DNA of 64,000 bases from Pseudomonadota bacterium (GTDB taxonomy: Bacteria; Pseudomonadota; Gammaproteobacteria; Burkholderiales; Burkholderiaceae_C): NCBI GenBank assembly GCA_020161775.1, contig JAIUOW010000004.1, positions 124,001 through 188,000 on the forward strand, written 5' to 3'. Below the pieces are notes generated by a model that was not told the origin of the DNA, did not search any database, and saw only the letters and a list, made by a program, of their open reading frames with translations. Positions 7,353-17,855 of the stretch are shown piece by piece. Every line of letters starts with the position of its first letter. Positions within the stretch are counted from its first letter, which is position 1. Made by a program: the position numbers and the translations under genes.

Positions 7353-9746
7353 CTAGGTATTTGCCAGACGCTTCCAGGTCTCGATCACGCTGTCGGGGTT
7401 CAGTGAGATGGACGCAATGCCCTCATTCGCCAGCCACTGCGCGAAATCGGGATGATCGCTGGGCCCCTGGCCGCAAATGCCCACGTACTTGCCCTGCACC
7501 TTGCACGCCTTGATCGCGCGGCTCAACATGGCCTTCACGGCCGGGTCGCGCTCGTTAAAGTCGGCGGCCAGCAGTTCCAGGCCCGAATCGCGGTCCAGGC
7601 CCAGTGTGAGCTGCGTGAGGTCGTTGGAGCCGATCGAAAAGCCGTCGAAGTGCTGCAGGAACTCATCGGCCAGGATGGCGTTGCTGGGCACCTCGCACAT
7701 CATGATGATCCTGAGATCGTTTTCGCCACGCTTCAGGCCGTGTTCACCCAGCAGCTTCGTCACGCGGTCGGCCTGCCCCAGCGTACGCACAAAAGGCACC
7801 ATGACCTGCACGTTGGTCAGGCCCATGTCACCGCGCACGCGGCGCAGGGCTTCGCATTCCATGGCGAAGGCCTCGCCAAAGTCGGCGCTGATGTAGCGCG
7901 CAGCGCCACGAAAGCCCAGCATGGGGTTTTCTTCCTCGGGCTCGTAGCGGCTGCCGCCAATGAGCTTGCGGTATTCGTTGCTCTTGAAGTCCGACAGCCG
8001 CACGATCACCGGCTTGGGCCAGAACGCGGCGGCGATGGTCGCCACGCCTTCGGCCACCTTGTCCACGTAGAAGGCACGCGGCGATGCATGGCCGCGTGCC
8101 ACCGACTCCACCGCCTTCTTCAGGTCCGCATCCACCGCCGGGTAGTCCAGGATGGCCTTGGGGTGCACGCCGATGTTGTTGTTGATGATGAACTCCAGCC
8201 GCGCCAGGCCCACGCCTTCATTGGGCAGCTGGCAGAAGTCAAACGCAAGCTGCGGGTTGCCCACGTTCATCATGATCTTGGTCTTGATGGGCGGCATGGT
8301 GCCGCGCTCGACCTCGCTCACCTCGGTTTCCAGCAGGCCGTCGTAAATGAAGCCGGTGTCGCCCTCGGCGCAGCTCACCGTCACCAGGGTGCCGTCCTTG
8401 AGCTGCTCGGTCGCGTGCCCGCAACCGACCACGGCCGGGATGCCCAGTTCGCGTGCGATGATGGCGGCGTGGCAGGTGCGCCCGCCCCGATTGGTCACGA
8501 TGGCGCTGGCGCGCTTCATGACCGGCTCCCAGTTGGGATCGGTCATGTCGGTCACCAGGATGTCGCCCGGCTGGACCTTGTCCATCTCGCTGATGTTGTG
8601 CACCAGGCGCACCGGGCCGGTGCCGATCTTCTGCCCGATGGCGCGGCCCTCGGCCAGCACGGTGCCGCGGCCCTTGAGCTTGTAGCGCAGCTCGGCCTTG
8701 TCGCCCTGCTGGCTCTTCACCGTTTCGGGGCGGGCCTGCAGGATGTACAGCTGGCCGTCGGTGCCGTCCTTACCCCATTCAATGTCCATCGGACGGCCGT
8801 AGTGCTTTTCAATCACAAGCGCATACCGCGCCAGCTGCTCGACATCGGCGTCGGTCAGCGAATAGCGGTTGCGCTGCTCCAGCGCAACGTCGGTGGTCTT
8901 CACCAGCTTGCCGGTCTTGGCCTTCTCGTCGGCGGACGAGAACACCATCTGGATCAGCTTGGAGCCCAGGTTGCGGCGGATCACGGCGCGCTTGCCAGCG
9001 GCCAGCATGGGCTTGTGCACGTAGAACTCGTCCGGGTTCACCGCGCCCTGCACCACCGTCTCGCCCAGGCCATAGCTGCTGGTGATGAACACCACATCCT
9101 CGAAGCCGGACTCGGTGTCGATGGTGAACATCACACCCGCCGCGCCAAGGTCGGAGCGCACCATGCGCTGCACGCCGGCGCTCAGGGCCACGTCGGCATG
9201 GGCAAAGCCCTTGTGCACGCGGTAGCTGATGGCGCGGTCGTTGTAGAGGCTGGCAAACACCTCTTTCATCTTGTGCAGCACATCGTCGATGCCCACCACA
9301 TTCAGGAAGGTCTCCTGCTGGCCGGCAAACGATGCGTCGGGCAGGTCCTCCGCCGTGGCGGAAGATCGCACGGCAAAGGAGGCCGCGGGGTTGCCCGCGC
9401 TCAACGTGGCAAAGGCCTGCGCAATGGCTTCCTGCAGATCGGCCGGAAACGGCTGGGCCTCGACCATGGCGCGGATCTCGGCGCCCGCGGCGGCCAGGGC
9501 GCGCACGTCCTCGGTGTCCAGGCTGGCCAGGCGCGCATTGATCCTGTCGGCCAGGCCGCCGTGGGCCAGGAACTGGCGGAATGCGTGGGCTGTGGTGGCA
9601 AAGCCAGTGGGCACGCGCACCCCCTGCGGAAGCTGCGAGATCATTTCGCCGAGGCTGGCGTTTTTGCCACCAACCACCTCGACGTCGGTCATCCTCAGGT
9701 TTTCAAACGGTACGACCAGGGCGGTCGGGCTGAAAAGTGCAGACAT
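7353..9746 (-). CDS. ppsA: Phosphoenolpyruvate synthase (pyruvate, water dikinase)
   Basis: A 797-residue cytoplasmic enzyme converting pyruvate and ATP to PEP, AMP and phosphate for gluconeogenesis. The N-terminal ATP-binding domain has [11 protein letters not shown] and [21 protein letters not shown]; the central swivelling domain has [19 protein letters not shown] with the phosphorylated His; the C-terminal barrel ends [20 protein letters not shown]. Length is normal. The start at 9746 ([16 protein letters not shown]) has a purine-rich GGAGC just upstream. It is divergent from ppsR, its phosphorylation regulator, which sits 210 bases away. Confidence 0.97.
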   Translation of the reverse strand: MSALFSPTALVVPFENLRMTDVEVVGGKNASLGEMISQLPQGVRVPTGFATTAHAFRQFLAHGGLADRINARLASLDTEDVRALAAAGAEIRAMVEAQPFPADLQEAIAQAFATLSAGNPAASFAVRSSATAEDLPDASFAGQQETFLNVVGIDDVLHKMKEVFASLYNDRAISYRVHKGFAHADVALSAGVQRMVRSDLGAAGVMFTIDTESGFEDVVFITSSYGLGETVVQGAVNPDEFYVHKPMLAAGKRAVIRRNLGSKLIQMVFSSADEKAKTGKLVKTTDVALEQRNRYSLTDADVEQLARYALVIEKHYGRPMDIEWGKDGTDGQLYILQARPETVKSQQGDKAELRYKLKGRGTVLAEGRAIGQKIGTGPVRLVHNISEMDKVQPGDILVTDMTDPNWEPVMKRASAIVTNRGGRTCHAAIIARELGIPAVVGCGHATEQLKDGTLVTVSCAEGDTGFIYDGLLETEVSEVERGTMPPIKTKIMMNVGNPQLAFDFCQLPNEGVGLARLEFIINNNIGVHPKAILDYPAVDADLKKAVESVARGHASPRAFYVDKVAEGVATIAAAFWPKPVIVRLSDFKSNEYRKLIGGSRYEPEEENPMLGFRGAARYISADFGEAFAMECEALRRVRGDMGLTNVQVMVPFVRTLGQADRVTKLLGEHGLKRGENDLRIIMMCEVPSNAILADEFLQHFDGFSIGSNDLTQLTLGLDRDSGLELLAADFNERDPAVKAMLSRAIKACKVQGKYVGICGQGPSDHPDFAQWLANEGIASISLNPDSVIETWKRLANT

Positions 9747-9956
9747 GGGAAAGCTCCGGAAGTTAAAAGCGGCGCGGCGGTGCCGGCGTGGTGCGGCAGC
9801 GCTTTCCCATGACACGGCGTCCAGCTTTGCTCTTTTGGTTGTGGGCGAAGGCGGTGCATGGAGGGGAATTGGATAATTGCCCAGATTGTAGGCCCAGGCG
9901 TTGGCTGACGGGCTTGCAGGAATCTGAAAGCATTACAAGAAAGCGCCCTTTCACCC

Positions 9957-10778
9957 ATGCACACTCGCACAGTCTTCTTCATCTCCGACGGCACCGGCAT
10001 CACGGCCGAAACCTTTGGCAATGCCATCCTGGCCCAGTTTGAAATGAAGCCGCGCCATGTGCGCCTGCCTTTCATTGACAGCGTGGACAAGGCGCACCAG
10101 GCCGTGCGCCAGATCAACCACACCGCCGAGGTCGAGGGCAGGAAGCCCATCGTATTCACCACCCTGGTCAATACCGAAATCCTGCAGGTCATCGAAGAAG
10201 GCTGCCGGGGCATGTTGCTGGACATGTTTGGCACCTTCGTGCGGCCACTTGAAGTGGAGCTGGGCATAAAGTCCAACCACCGCATCGGCCGCTTCAGCGA
10301 CGTGAGCAAGAGCAAGGAATACCACGACCGCATCGAAGCCATCAATTTCAGCCTGGCGCATGACGACGGCCAGAGCAACCGTGATCTGGAATCCGCCGAC
10401 GTGATCCTGGTCGGCGTGAGCCGCAGCGGCAAGACGCCGACCTCGCTGTACCTGGCCATGCAGTACGGGCTGAAGGCCGCCAACTACCCGCTGATCCCAG
10501 AAGACTTCGACCGCCAGCAGCTGCCTGCGGCGCTCACGCCCCACCGCCGGAAAATCTTTGGCCTGAGCATCCAGCCCGAGCGCCTGAGCGAAATCCGCAA
10601 CGAACGGCGGCCCAACAGCCGCTATGCCAGCCTGGACAACTGCCGCATGGAGGTCAGCGAGGCCGAGGCCATGATGCGCCGCGCAGGCATCCGCTGGCTG
10701 TCCACCACCACCAAGAGCATCGAAGAGATCGCCACCACCATCCTCCAGGAAATCCGGCCAGAACGGCTGGAGTACTGA
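9957..10778 (+). CDS. ppsR: PEP synthase regulatory kinase/phosphorylase (DUF299)
   Basis: A 273-residue cytoplasmic regulator that inactivates PEP synthase by ADP-dependent threonine phosphorylation next to the catalytic His and reactivates it by phosphorolysis. Family signatures are the N-terminal [17 protein letters not shown], the P-loop [19 protein letters not shown] (about residues 152-170) and [19 protein letters not shown]. Length is as expected. It lies head to head with ppsA, the common arrangement. Transcription may continue towards ahpC, but a separate promoter is visible there. Confidence 0.95.
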   Translation: MHTRTVFFISDGTGITAETFGNAILAQFEMKPRHVRLPFIDSVDKAHQAVRQINHTAEVEGRKPIVFTTLVNTEILQVIEEGCRGMLLDMFGTFVRPLEVELGIKSNHRIGRFSDVSKSKEYHDRIEAINFSLAHDDGQSNRDLESADVILVGVSRSGKTPTSLYLAMQYGLKAANYPLIPEDFDRQQLPAALTPHRRKIFGLSIQPERLSEIRNERRPNSRYASLDNCRMEVSEAEAMMRRAGIRWLSTTTKSIEEIATTILQEIRPERLEY

Positions 10779-10850
10779 GCCGCCCTGGTTTGACCACCCC
10801 CGTGGCGCCGGTCATTTGAGAGTGGTTCCTATTTGCAATTGACTTTTATA

Positions 10851-10916
10851 ATAGTCAAAGCTTATTGACAAAATAAGCTCAATAAATTTGATTTATGCTG
10901 CAGTGCGGCGTAAATT
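10851..10916 (+). promoter_or_regulatory. OxyR-like site and promoter of ahpC
   Basis: Four tetramers spaced by exactly 7 bases (ATAG 10851, TTAT 10862, ATAA 10873, AAAT 10884) match the OxyR pattern ATAG-N7-CTAT-N7-ATAG-N7-CTAT at 4, 3, 3 and 2 of 4 bases. Directly after it come a -35 TTGATT (10888-10893), a 17-base spacer and a -10 TAAATT (10911-10916). An activator site abutting the -35 is the geometry of OxyR-activated promoters. An upstream TATAAT (10847-10852) may serve a second promoter. Confidence 0.6.
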
Positions 10917-10961
10917 CTCCACATCGCCTGCTTTTTCAACCTACCCAAAGAGGAAATACTC

Positions 10962-11525
10962 ATGTCCCTGATCAATACGCCCGTCCAGCCGTTCAAGACC
11001 GAAGCGTTCCACAACGGCAAGTTCGTCACCGTCAGCGACGAGACGATGAAGGGCAAATGGTCCGTCCTGATCTTCATGCCCGCGGCCTTCACCTTCAACT
11101 GCCCGACCGAAGTCGAAGACGCTGCCGACAACTACGCCGAGTTCCAGAAGATGGGCGCCGAGGTGTACATCGTGACCACCGACACGCACTTCTCGCACAA
11201 GGTGTGGCACGAAACCTCGCCCGCCGTCGGCAAGGCAAAGTTCCCGCTGGTGGGCGACCCGACCCATGCGCTGACCAACGCGTTTGGCGTGCACATCCCC
11301 GAAGAAGGCCTCGCGCTACGCGGCACCTTCATCGTCAACCCCGATGGCGTCATCAAGACAATGGAAGTGCATTCCAACGAGATCGCCCGCGACGTGAAGG
11401 AAACGCTGCGCAAGCTGAAGGCCGCCCAGTACACCGCCGCCCACCCTGGTGAAGTCTGCCCCGCCAAGTGGAACGAAGGTGCCAAGACCATCGCCCCGTC
11501 GCTGGACCTCGTCGGAAAAATTTAA
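10962..11525 (+). CDS. ahpC: Alkyl hydroperoxide reductase subunit C (peroxiredoxin)
   Basis: A 187-residue typical 2-Cys peroxiredoxin that reduces hydrogen peroxide, organic peroxides and peroxynitrite. The peroxidatic Cys is C47 in FTFNCPTEVEDAADNY and the resolving Cys is C166 in HPGEVCPAKW. Length equals that of enterobacterial AhpC. AGAGGAAA lies eight bases before the ATG. The reductase subunit gene ahpF follows after 123 bases that contain a structured repeat. Expected to be induced by peroxide through the OxyR-like site upstream. Confidence 0.96.
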   Translation: MSLINTPVQPFKTEAFHNGKFVTVSDETMKGKWSVLIFMPAAFTFNCPTEVEDAADNYAEFQKMGAEVYIVTTDTHFSHKVWHETSPAVGKAKFPLVGDPTHALTNAFGVHIPEEGLALRGTFIVNPDGVIKTMEVHSNEIARDVKETLRKLKAAQYTAAHPGEVCPAKWNEGAKTIAPSLDLVGKI

Positions 11526-11608
11526 CCACCCCCGAAGCGGCGCACCTGCGCCGCCTCCCCCTCAAGGGGGCGGCACCAGTGGCCCGGCGGAGCCGGTTCC
11601 ACGGTGTC
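11523..11608 (+). repeat. GC-rich structured intergenic repeat between ahpC and ahpF
   Basis: The spacer after ahpC contains GCGGCGCACCTGCGCCGC, then CCCCCTCAAGGGGG, then CCCGGCGGAGCCGG, three hairpins in 60 bases. From memory, elements of this kind are dispersed in Comamonadaceae genomes. A related CCCCC/GGGGG element lies at 25118-25190 on the other side of rpoS. Being inside an operon it may weaken read-through into ahpF. Confidence 0.5.
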
Positions 11609-11648
11609 CCCCCTTTTTTCTTTTCCGCTGTTTTTCGGGAGAACACTC

Positions 11649-13205
11649 ATGCTGGACACCAACCTCAAAGCCCAACTCGCCTCGTACCTCGAACGCATTT
11701 CGCAGCCCGTCGAAATCACCGCGTCGCTGGATGACACGCCCGCTTCGGCCGAGATGCGTGCGCTGCTGAAAGACATCGCGGAATCGTCAAAGCTCATCAC
11801 CGTCACCGAATCCAGCGGCGGACCGCACCGCACGCCGTCGTTCGCCGTGAACCGCCCTGGCGAAAACCATGGCCCGCGCTTTGCCGGCCTGCCCATGGGG
11901 CATGAGTTCACCTCGCTGGTGCTGGCGCTGCTGCAGGTGGGCGGCTACCCGCCCAAGGTCGAGCAGGCCCTGCTGGACCAGATCAAGGCGCTGGACGCGG
12001 ACCTGGAATTCGAGGTCTATGTGTCCCTGACCTGCCATAACTGCCCGGATGTCGTGCAGGCGCTGAACCTGATGGCCGTGCAGAACCCGCGCATCAAGAC
12101 CACCATGATCGAAGGCGGCATCTTCCAGGACGAGATCGAGGAACGCCAGATCATGGGCGTACCCACGGTGTTCCTGAACGGCACCATGTTCGGCTCGGGC
12201 CGCATGTCGCTGGAGGAAATCATCGCCAAGGTGGACACCGGCGCCGCGAAGCGCGACGCCGAGAAGCTCAACGCCAAGGAAGCGTTTGACGTGCTGATCG
12301 TCGGCGGCGGCCCGGCCGGCGCGGCGGCGGCTGTGTATGCCGCGCGCAAGGGCATCCGCACCGGTATCGCGTCCGAGCGTTTCGGCGGCCAGGTGCTGGA
12401 CACGCTTGGCATCGAGAACTTCATTTCCATCAAGGAAACCGAGGGCCCCAAGTTCGCGTTGGCCCTGGAAGAACACGTGCGCCACTACGACGTGGACATC
12501 ATGAACCTGCAGCGGGCCAAGGGCCTGGCGCAGGACGACGGCCTGATCCGCGTAGACCTGGAAAGTGGCGCCTCGCTCAAGGCACGGTCGGTCATCCTGT
12601 CCACCGGCGCGCGCTGGCGCAACATCAATGTGCCGGGCGAGGCCGAATTCAAGAACAAGGGCGTGGCCTACTGCCCGCATTGCGACGGGCCGCTGTTCAA
12701 GGGCAAGCGCGTGGCCGTGATCGGCGGCGGCAACTCGGGGGTGGAGGCCGCGATTGACCTGGCGGGCATCGTGGGCCATGTGACGCTGATCGAGTTCGAC
12801 ACCAAGCTGCGCGCCGACGAAGTGCTGCAGCGCAAGCTGCGCAGCCTGGCGAACGTCACGGTGGTCACCAACGCGCAAACCACCGAGATCACCGGCGACC
12901 AGAAGGTCAACGGCCTGCGCTACAAGGACCGGACCTCAGGCGAGGAAACGCGGGTGGACCTGGAGGGCGTGTTCGTGCAGATCGGCCTGGTGCCCAATAC
13001 CGACTGGCTCAAGGGCACGGTGGAGCTGTCAAAGCACGGCGAGATCGTGGTCGATGCCAGGGGCGCGACATCGCTGCCCGGCGTGTTCGCCGCGGGTGAT
13101 GCCACCACCACGCCGTTCAAGCAGATCATCATTGCCGCCGGCGACGGCGCCAAGGCCGCGCTGGGTGCGTTTGACTACCTGATCCGCAGCGCCGTGCCCG
13201 CATGA
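11649..13205 (+). CDS. ahpF: Alkyl hydroperoxide reductase subunit F
   Basis: A 518-residue FAD- and NADH-dependent disulfide reductase that recycles AhpC. It has the N-terminal double thioredoxin fold with its CxxC at C129-C132 (SLTCHNCPD), the FAD-binding [17 protein letters not shown] (about residue 217), and the second redox pair C342-C345 (YCPHCDGP) in the pyridine nucleotide-disulfide oxidoreductase domain with the NAD-binding [12 protein letters not shown]. Positions match E. coli AhpF closely. The ATG at 11649 is preferred to an upstream in-frame GTG because GGGAGA precedes it by 8 bases. Confidence 0.96.
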   Translation: MLDTNLKAQLASYLERISQPVEITASLDDTPASAEMRALLKDIAESSKLITVTESSGGPHRTPSFAVNRPGENHGPRFAGLPMGHEFTSLVLALLQVGGYPPKVEQALLDQIKALDADLEFEVYVSLTCHNCPDVVQALNLMAVQNPRIKTTMIEGGIFQDEIEERQIMGVPTVFLNGTMFGSGRMSLEEIIAKVDTGAAKRDAEKLNAKEAFDVLIVGGGPAGAAAAVYAARKGIRTGIASERFGGQVLDTLGIENFISIKETEGPKFALALEEHVRHYDVDIMNLQRAKGLAQDDGLIRVDLESGASLKARSVILSTGARWRNINVPGEAEFKNKGVAYCPHCDGPLFKGKRVAVIGGGNSGVEAAIDLAGIVGHVTLIEFDTKLRADEVLQRKLRSLANVTVVTNAQTTEITGDQKVNGLRYKDRTSGEETRVDLEGVFVQIGLVPNTDWLKGTVELSKHGEIVVDARGATSLPGVFAAGDATTTPFKQIIIAAGDGAKAALGAFDYLIRSAVPA

Positions 13206-13257
13206 GGCTGGAAATACCCGACAATGGTTTTATCCAAACCACTGTCGGGAGCCCCCC

Positions 13258-13737
13258 ATGAAAGGTGACGCCAAAGTCATAGAACACCTGCAGGCCCAGC
13301 TCAAGAACGAGCTGACCGCGATCAACCAGTACTTCCTGCACTACCGCATGTACAAGCACTGGGGCCTGGACAAGCTGGCAAAGAAGGAATACGAGGAGTC
13401 CATCGGCGAGATGAAGCATGCCGACAAGCTGATGGACCGCATCTTCATGCTGGACGGCCTGCCCAACCTGCAGGACCTGGGCAAGCTCATGGTCGGCGAA
13501 GACGTGCCCGAGGTGCTGGCCTGCGACCTGAAGGCGGAGCAAGGTGCGCAAGCCACCATCAAGGACGGCATCGCCCATTGCGAAAGCGTGCGTGACTACG
13601 TGAGCCGCGACCTGCTGCAGGGCATCCTGGACGACACCGAGGAACACATCGACTTTCTGGAAACGCAGATCGACCTGCTGGCCAAGGTGGGCTTGCAGAA
13701 CTACCTGCAAAGCCAGATGGGTGACGTGAGCAGTTGA
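13258..13737 (+). CDS. bfr: Bacterioferritin
   Basis: A 159-residue subunit of the 24-mer iron storage cage. Five of six E. coli-type ferroxidase ligands are present at matching positions (E18, E51, H54, E94, H130), and the haem-ligand Met is M52. Position 127, normally Glu, is Thr (DDTEEHID), with Glu at 128 and 129. Such a change occurs in some Bfr subunits that work as heteromers; no second bfr is in the window. A monocistronic unit with its own terminator, 52 bases after ahpF. Iron storage next to peroxide defence and a Fur regulon is coherent. Bfd, its electron donor, is encoded 5 kb downstream. Confidence 0.95.
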   Translation: MKGDAKVIEHLQAQLKNELTAINQYFLHYRMYKHWGLDKLAKKEYEESIGEMKHADKLMDRIFMLDGLPNLQDLGKLMVGEDVPEVLACDLKAEQGAQATIKDGIAHCESVRDYVSRDLLQGILDDTEEHIDFLETQIDLLAKVGLQNYLQSQMGDVSS

Positions 13738-13759
13738 GCCGCGCGCAACGCCTGCCCGC

Positions 13760-13785
13760 AAGTCGGCCAACAGCCGGCTTTTTTT
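13760..13785 (+). terminator. Rho-independent terminator after bfr
   Basis: An 8-bp stem AAGTCGGC/GCCGGCTT (one G-T pair; 13760-13767 and 13773-13780) with a 5-base loop is followed by a run of T. Confidence 0.8.
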
Positions 13786-13860
13786 GGCGCGCCGGCTTCA
13801 TAACCCGTTGCGCAGGCCTACGACACGAAATGGCATAAGCCATCAGCGAAAATCTGGGCC

Positions 13861-14634
13861 ATGAGTGCCTTCCAATCCGAAAAAGTCCTGACCGTCCACC
13901 ACTGGACGGACCAGCTGTTCAGCTTCACCACCACCCGCGATACCGGCTTCCGGTTCATCAACGGCCAGTTCACCATGATCGGCCTGCCGGTCAACGGCAA
14001 GCCGCTGCTGCGCGCCTACAGCATCGCCAGTGCCAACCACGAGGAAACGCTGGAGTTCTTCAGCATCAAGGTGCCCGAAGGTCCGCTCACGTCCCGCCTG
14101 CAGCACCTGCAGCCGGGCGACGAACTGATCGTGGGGCGCAAGCCCACCGGCACCCTGCTGCTGCAGAACCTGCTGCCCGGCAAAGTGCTGTGGCTGCTGG
14201 CCACCGGCACCGGCCTCGCCCCCTTCCTGTCGCTCATCAAGGACCCTGAAACCTACGAGCGGTTCGAAAAGGTGGTGATCGTGCATGGCTGCCGCACACA
14301 GGCCGAGCTGGCCTACCGCCAGATGTTCGAGCACGAACTGCATGAGCATGAGTATCTGGGCGAGCTGGTGAAGAACCAGTTGCTGTACTACCCCACCGTC
14401 ACGCGCGAAAAGTTCAGGAACGAAGGCCGCATCACCGAGCTGATGGCGTCCGGCAAGCTGTACAGCGACCTGGGCCTGCCCTCGCCCTCGCTGGACAACG
14501 ACCGCTTCATGATCTGCGGCAGCCCGGCGATGCTCAAGGACCTGAAGCTCATGCTCGAAGAACAGGGCTTTGCCGAAGGCAACATGCAGCACGCTGCCCA
14601 TTTCGTGGTGGAGCGCGCCTTCGCCGAACGCTGA
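13861..14634 (+). CDS. fpr: Ferredoxin/flavodoxin--NADP+ reductase
   Basis: A 257-residue FAD enzyme that moves electrons between NADPH and ferredoxin or flavodoxin, used in Fe-S cluster maintenance, oxidative stress and iron release from bacterioferritin. Motifs: FAD-binding LRAYSIASAN (about residues 52-61), NADP-binding LLATGTGLAPFLSL (about 114-127), and FMICGSPAMLKDLK. It ends VVERAFAER, the short C-terminal extension of bacterial Fpr that stacks on FAD. Monocistronic; nearest neighbours are bfr upstream and the iron-receptor operon downstream. Confidence 0.95.
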   Translation: MSAFQSEKVLTVHHWTDQLFSFTTTRDTGFRFINGQFTMIGLPVNGKPLLRAYSIASANHEETLEFFSIKVPEGPLTSRLQHLQPGDELIVGRKPTGTLLLQNLLPGKVLWLLATGTGLAPFLSLIKDPETYERFEKVVIVHGCRTQAELAYRQMFEHELHEHEYLGELVKNQLLYYPTVTREKFRNEGRITELMASGKLYSDLGLPSPSLDNDRFMICGSPAMLKDLKLMLEEQGFAEGNMQHAAHFVVERAFAER

Positions 14635-14670
14635 TCTTGACGTTGCACCACCGCAACGTCGTCCAAAATG

Positions 14671-14720
14671 TTGATGAGATAGATTCGCATTAGCGTTATA
14701 ATTGCGAATTATTCTCATCG
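14671..14720 (+). promoter_or_regulatory. Promoter and Fur-like site of the catecholate receptor operon
   Basis: A perfect TATAAT (14697-14702) lies downstream of TTGATG (14671). Overlapping and following the -10, the minus-strand reading GATGAGAATAATTCGCAATT (14701-14720) is a classic Fur-box type sequence, and ATTCGCATTA upstream adds a second half. Repression by Fe2+-Fur is expected. Confidence 0.65.
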
Positions 14721-14820
14721 GCAAGCCAGTTTACCGGTGCTGACACTTTGTCGGCGCCTCTCCAGCCAGCCTCCCTGCAGCAACGTGACCCGTCCACCGG
14801 GCATTTCACAGGAGGCCTTC

Positions 14821-17136
14821 ATGGCAAAGAAAAAAACGGGCGCCCGGCCGCGCCATACCACCACAGCCCTGGCACGCGACGTTCGCGCTTCACTGCCGCT
14901 GCCGTCCAGTGCCCCCGCCGTGCTGCCCCTGGGCGCGCTGATGCTGGCCGCATCCATGGGAAGCTGGGCCCAGGCTGGCGCGCCCGCCGTCGCGGCCAGC
15001 CCCGCTGAAAGCCGCAGCCTGGCGCCCGTGACGGTGCGCGAGCAGGCCGAAGCGCCGCAGGGCAAGGATTCCGTGCGCGCCACCACCACCACCATCGGCA
15101 AAGGCAACCAGCAACTGCGCGACATTCCGCAGTCCGTCACCGTGGTGACCGAAAAGTTGATCGACGACCGCAACCTGGACACCGTGAAGGACGTGCTGCG
15201 CAATACCGCCGGCATCACATTCCTGGCGGCCGAGGGCGGCGAGGAAGACATCCGCCTGCGCGGCTTCTCGCTGGCCAGCACGGGCGACATCTTCATGGAC
15301 GGCATGCGCGACCCGGCGTTCTATGACCGCGATACGTTCAACAACGACCGCATCGAGGTGCTGCGCGGCTCCGCGTCCATGCTGTTCGGCCGCGGCTCCA
15401 CCGGCGGCGCCGTCAACCAGGTCAGCAAGACGCCGCGCCTGATCAATGAGCATGAAGTGACCACCACGCTGGGCACGCACAACTACGCCCGCGTCACGGG
15501 CGACTTCAACCTCATCACCGGCGAAAACGCCGCGCTGCGCCTGAATGCCATGGCAACCAAGGCCGACAACAACGGCTCGGGCAGCAGCATCGACAAAAAA
15601 GGCATTGCCGCCGCCTACCGTTTTGGCATCGGCACGGCCAACGAGTTTTCAGCCAGCCTTTACCACCTGGACAACAACAACGGCATGAACTATGGCCTGC
15701 CGTGGATCAAGCCCCGCGCGACCGACACGTCCGCCGCCAACACGCTGATCGGCAGCCTGTCGCCCGATGCCTACTACGGCATGGCCAGCGACTACAACGC
15801 CGGCCAGGCCACCATCGCCAGCCTGGCCCACACGCACCGCTTCAGCCACGACAGCGAACTCAAGACCCAGCTGCGCACCGGCACGTTCAAGCGCGACCAG
15901 CGCGCGGGCACCGTGCGCTTTGCCGCCGCCGCGCTGCAGCCGGGCGGCCAGGCCGTGGACCTGTCCAACTTCGGTCCCAACACCGTGTTCACCCGCGGCA
16001 CGCAGCTGAAGGTGCAGGACGTGAACACGCTGCAATGGCAAAGCGATTTCACCAACAAGTTTGAAGCGCTGGGCTACAAGCACGAGCTGGTGACCGGCGT
16101 GGACTTCTCGCGCGAGGAAAAAACGGTGTACGGCGTGGTGGGCACCAACCCGGCCAAGCCCACCACCCTGGCGGGCACGCCCGATGACGGCGCCTCCCTC
16201 AATGAAGGCGCGCGCGTGCTGCGCCCGGCCAACAACTTCGAGTCACGCGCCATGGGGGCCTATGTGCAGGACCTGGTGCAGATCGCGCCAGCCTGGAAGC
16301 TGCTGGGCGGCCTGCGCTGGGACAGCATGCGCGGCAACTACGCCACCACCACGCCAGCCACCGGCGCCGTGACGGCCCGCTACGAGCAGAAAATCTCCGA
16401 GTTGAGCAAACGCTTTGGCGTGCTGTACCAGCCCAACGCGCTGCATTCGTACCACTTCTCGTACGGCACGTCGTTCAACACCTCGGGCGACACCTATTCG
16501 TACAACGCCCTGTCCGCCAACACCGACCCCGAGCAGAGCCAGAACATCGAGTTCGGCGCCAAGCTGGATTCGGCCGACAAGCGCTTCAGCACCCGCCTGG
16601 CGATCTTTCACGCCACCAAGAAGAACGAGCGCAACACCGATCCCGACACCGCCGCCACGCGCCTGCTGCTGTCCGGCAAGCGCTACACGGCCGGCTTCGA
16701 GATCGACGTGTCAGGCCGCCTGACGCCGAAGTGGGAAGTCTATGGCTCCTACATGTGGATGCCGGTGGCCAAGGTGGACGTCGCCGCGTCCACCGTCACC
16801 ACAGTGGGCAACCGCGCGGGCGACCGCCCGGGCCTGAGCCCCAAGCACAGCGGCACGGTATGGACGACCTACCAGCTCACGCCCCAGTGGCGCTTGGGCG
16901 GCGGGCTGAACTTCCGCAGCGCGCAGGCGCCAGCGGACGTAACGGCCCCGTCGTGGGAAGCTCCTGCGTTCACCACCGCCGACCTGATGGCCGAATACAC
17001 CATCAGCGACCGCTTCATCGTCAAGGCCAACCTGACCAACATCACCGACAAGCTGTATGGTGAATCGCTGTACCGCGGGCACTATATTCCGGGTGCGGGC
17101 CGCCAGCTGCAGGTGGCGCTGACCGCGAAGTTCTAG
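14821..17136 (+). CDS. fiu: TonB-dependent catecholate siderophore receptor (Fiu-like)
   Basis: A 771-residue outer-membrane receptor. A long signal peptide ([20 protein letters not shown]... to about residue 44, ASMGSWAQA) precedes a TonB box-like APVTVREQ, the plug domain with [21 protein letters not shown] and [20 protein letters not shown], and a 22-strand barrel ending [12 protein letters not shown] with terminal Phe. The plug resembles Fiu/PiuA, receptors for catechol-type ferric siderophores. The start at 14821 has AGGAGG about 10 bases upstream. The gene directly before piuC, as in Pseudomonas piuA-piuC. Controlled by the Fur-like site upstream. Confidence 0.9.
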   Translation: MAKKKTGARPRHTTTALARDVRASLPLPSSAPAVLPLGALMLAASMGSWAQAGAPAVAASPAESRSLAPVTVREQAEAPQGKDSVRATTTTIGKGNQQLRDIPQSVTVVTEKLIDDRNLDTVKDVLRNTAGITFLAAEGGEEDIRLRGFSLASTGDIFMDGMRDPAFYDRDTFNNDRIEVLRGSASMLFGRGSTGGAVNQVSKTPRLINEHEVTTTLGTHNYARVTGDFNLITGENAALRLNAMATKADNNGSGSSIDKKGIAAAYRFGIGTANEFSASLYHLDNNNGMNYGLPWIKPRATDTSAANTLIGSLSPDAYYGMASDYNAGQATIASLAHTHRFSHDSELKTQLRTGTFKRDQRAGTVRFAAAALQPGGQAVDLSNFGPNTVFTRGTQLKVQDVNTLQWQSDFTNKFEALGYKHELVTGVDFSREEKTVYGVVGTNPAKPTTLAGTPDDGASLNEGARVLRPANNFESRAMGAYVQDLVQIAPAWKLLGGLRWDSMRGNYATTTPATGAVTARYEQKISELSKRFGVLYQPNALHSYHFSYGTSFNTSGDTYSYNALSANTDPEQSQNIEFGAKLDSADKRFSTRLAIFHATKKNERNTDPDTAATRLLLSGKRYTAGFEIDVSGRLTPKWEVYGSYMWMPVAKVDVAASTVTTVGNRAGDRPGLSPKHSGTVWTTYQLTPQWRLGGGLNFRSAQAPADVTAPSWEAPAFTTADLMAEYTISDRFIVKANLTNITDKLYGESLYRGHYIPGAGRQLQVALTAKF

Positions 17137-17174
17137 CCTGCCGCCTGCCAATCACTCTGAGCAAAGCCCCCGCC

Positions 17175-17855
17175 ATGCTCCTTGCCATTCCCGACATCCT
17201 GAGCGCCGCAGAGGTGCGGCAGGCCCGCGCCCTGCTGGACGCCGCGCCCTGGGGCGATGGCCGCGCCAGCGCCGGTGACCAGGCCGCGCGCGTCAAGCAC
17301 AACGAGCAACTGCCGCACGACTGTGAGGCCGCGCGCACCGTGCGTGACAGCGTGCTGCGCGGGCTGGACCGCCAGCCGCTGTTCCTGAGCGCGGCGCTGC
17401 CGCGCAAGATATTCACGCCGCGCTTCAACCGCTACAGCGGCACGGCCAACCACTATGGTGACCATGTGGACAACGCCATCCGCTTCACCGAGGGCGGCCA
17501 GCGCGTGCGCACCGACGTCTCGTGCACCGTGTTCCTGTCGGACCCGCACGAATACGACGGCGGTGAACTGGTCATCCGTGACACCTTCGGCACGCAGCAG
17601 ATCAAGCTGCCGGCCGGCCACGCAGTGCTGTATCCCGGCACCAGCGTGCACCAGGTGCTGCCGGTCACGCGCGGGGCGCGGGTGGCCTGCTTTTTCTGGG
17701 TCGAGAGCATGGTGCGCAGCGACGAGCAGCGCCGCCTGCTGTATGACATGGACATGGCCCTGATGCAGCTGCGCCAGCAGCACGGCGACAGCCCTGCAAC
17801 CACCACGCTGACCGGCACGTACCACAACCTGCTGCGGCAGTGGGCCGATACATGA
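17175..17855 (+). CDS. piuC: PiuC-type Fe(II)/2-oxoglutarate dioxygenase
   Basis: A 226-residue member of the PKHD-type hydroxylase family (PiuC/YbiX). Iron ligands are the HVD motif in [13 protein letters not shown] (about residues 94-99) and the distal His in [13 protein letters not shown], followed by the 2-oxoglutarate-binding Arg. The N-terminal [21 protein letters not shown] is typical. It follows the receptor gene by 38 bases and overlaps the next gene by 4 (ATGA). PiuC genes accompany catecholate receptors and are iron-repressed; the substrate of the hydroxylase is not established. Confidence 0.92.
   Translation: MLLAIPDILSAAEVRQARALLDAAPWGDGRASAGDQAARVKHNEQLPHDCEAARTVRDSVLRGLDRQPLFLSAALPRKIFTPRFNRYSGTANHYGDHVDNAIRFTEGGQRVRTDVSCTVFLSDPHEYDGGELVIRDTFGTQQIKLPAGHAVLYPGTSVHQVLPVTRGARVACFFWVESMVRSDEQRRLLYDMDMALMQLRQQHGDSPATTTLTGTYHNLLRQWADT

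Noticed and set aside
7452..9812. A 786-residue plus-strand frame opposite ppsA
   Set aside because: It is antisense to a clear PEP synthase, His/Gln/Ala/Val-rich, and shows no domain; long antisense frames are common in GC-rich DNA.
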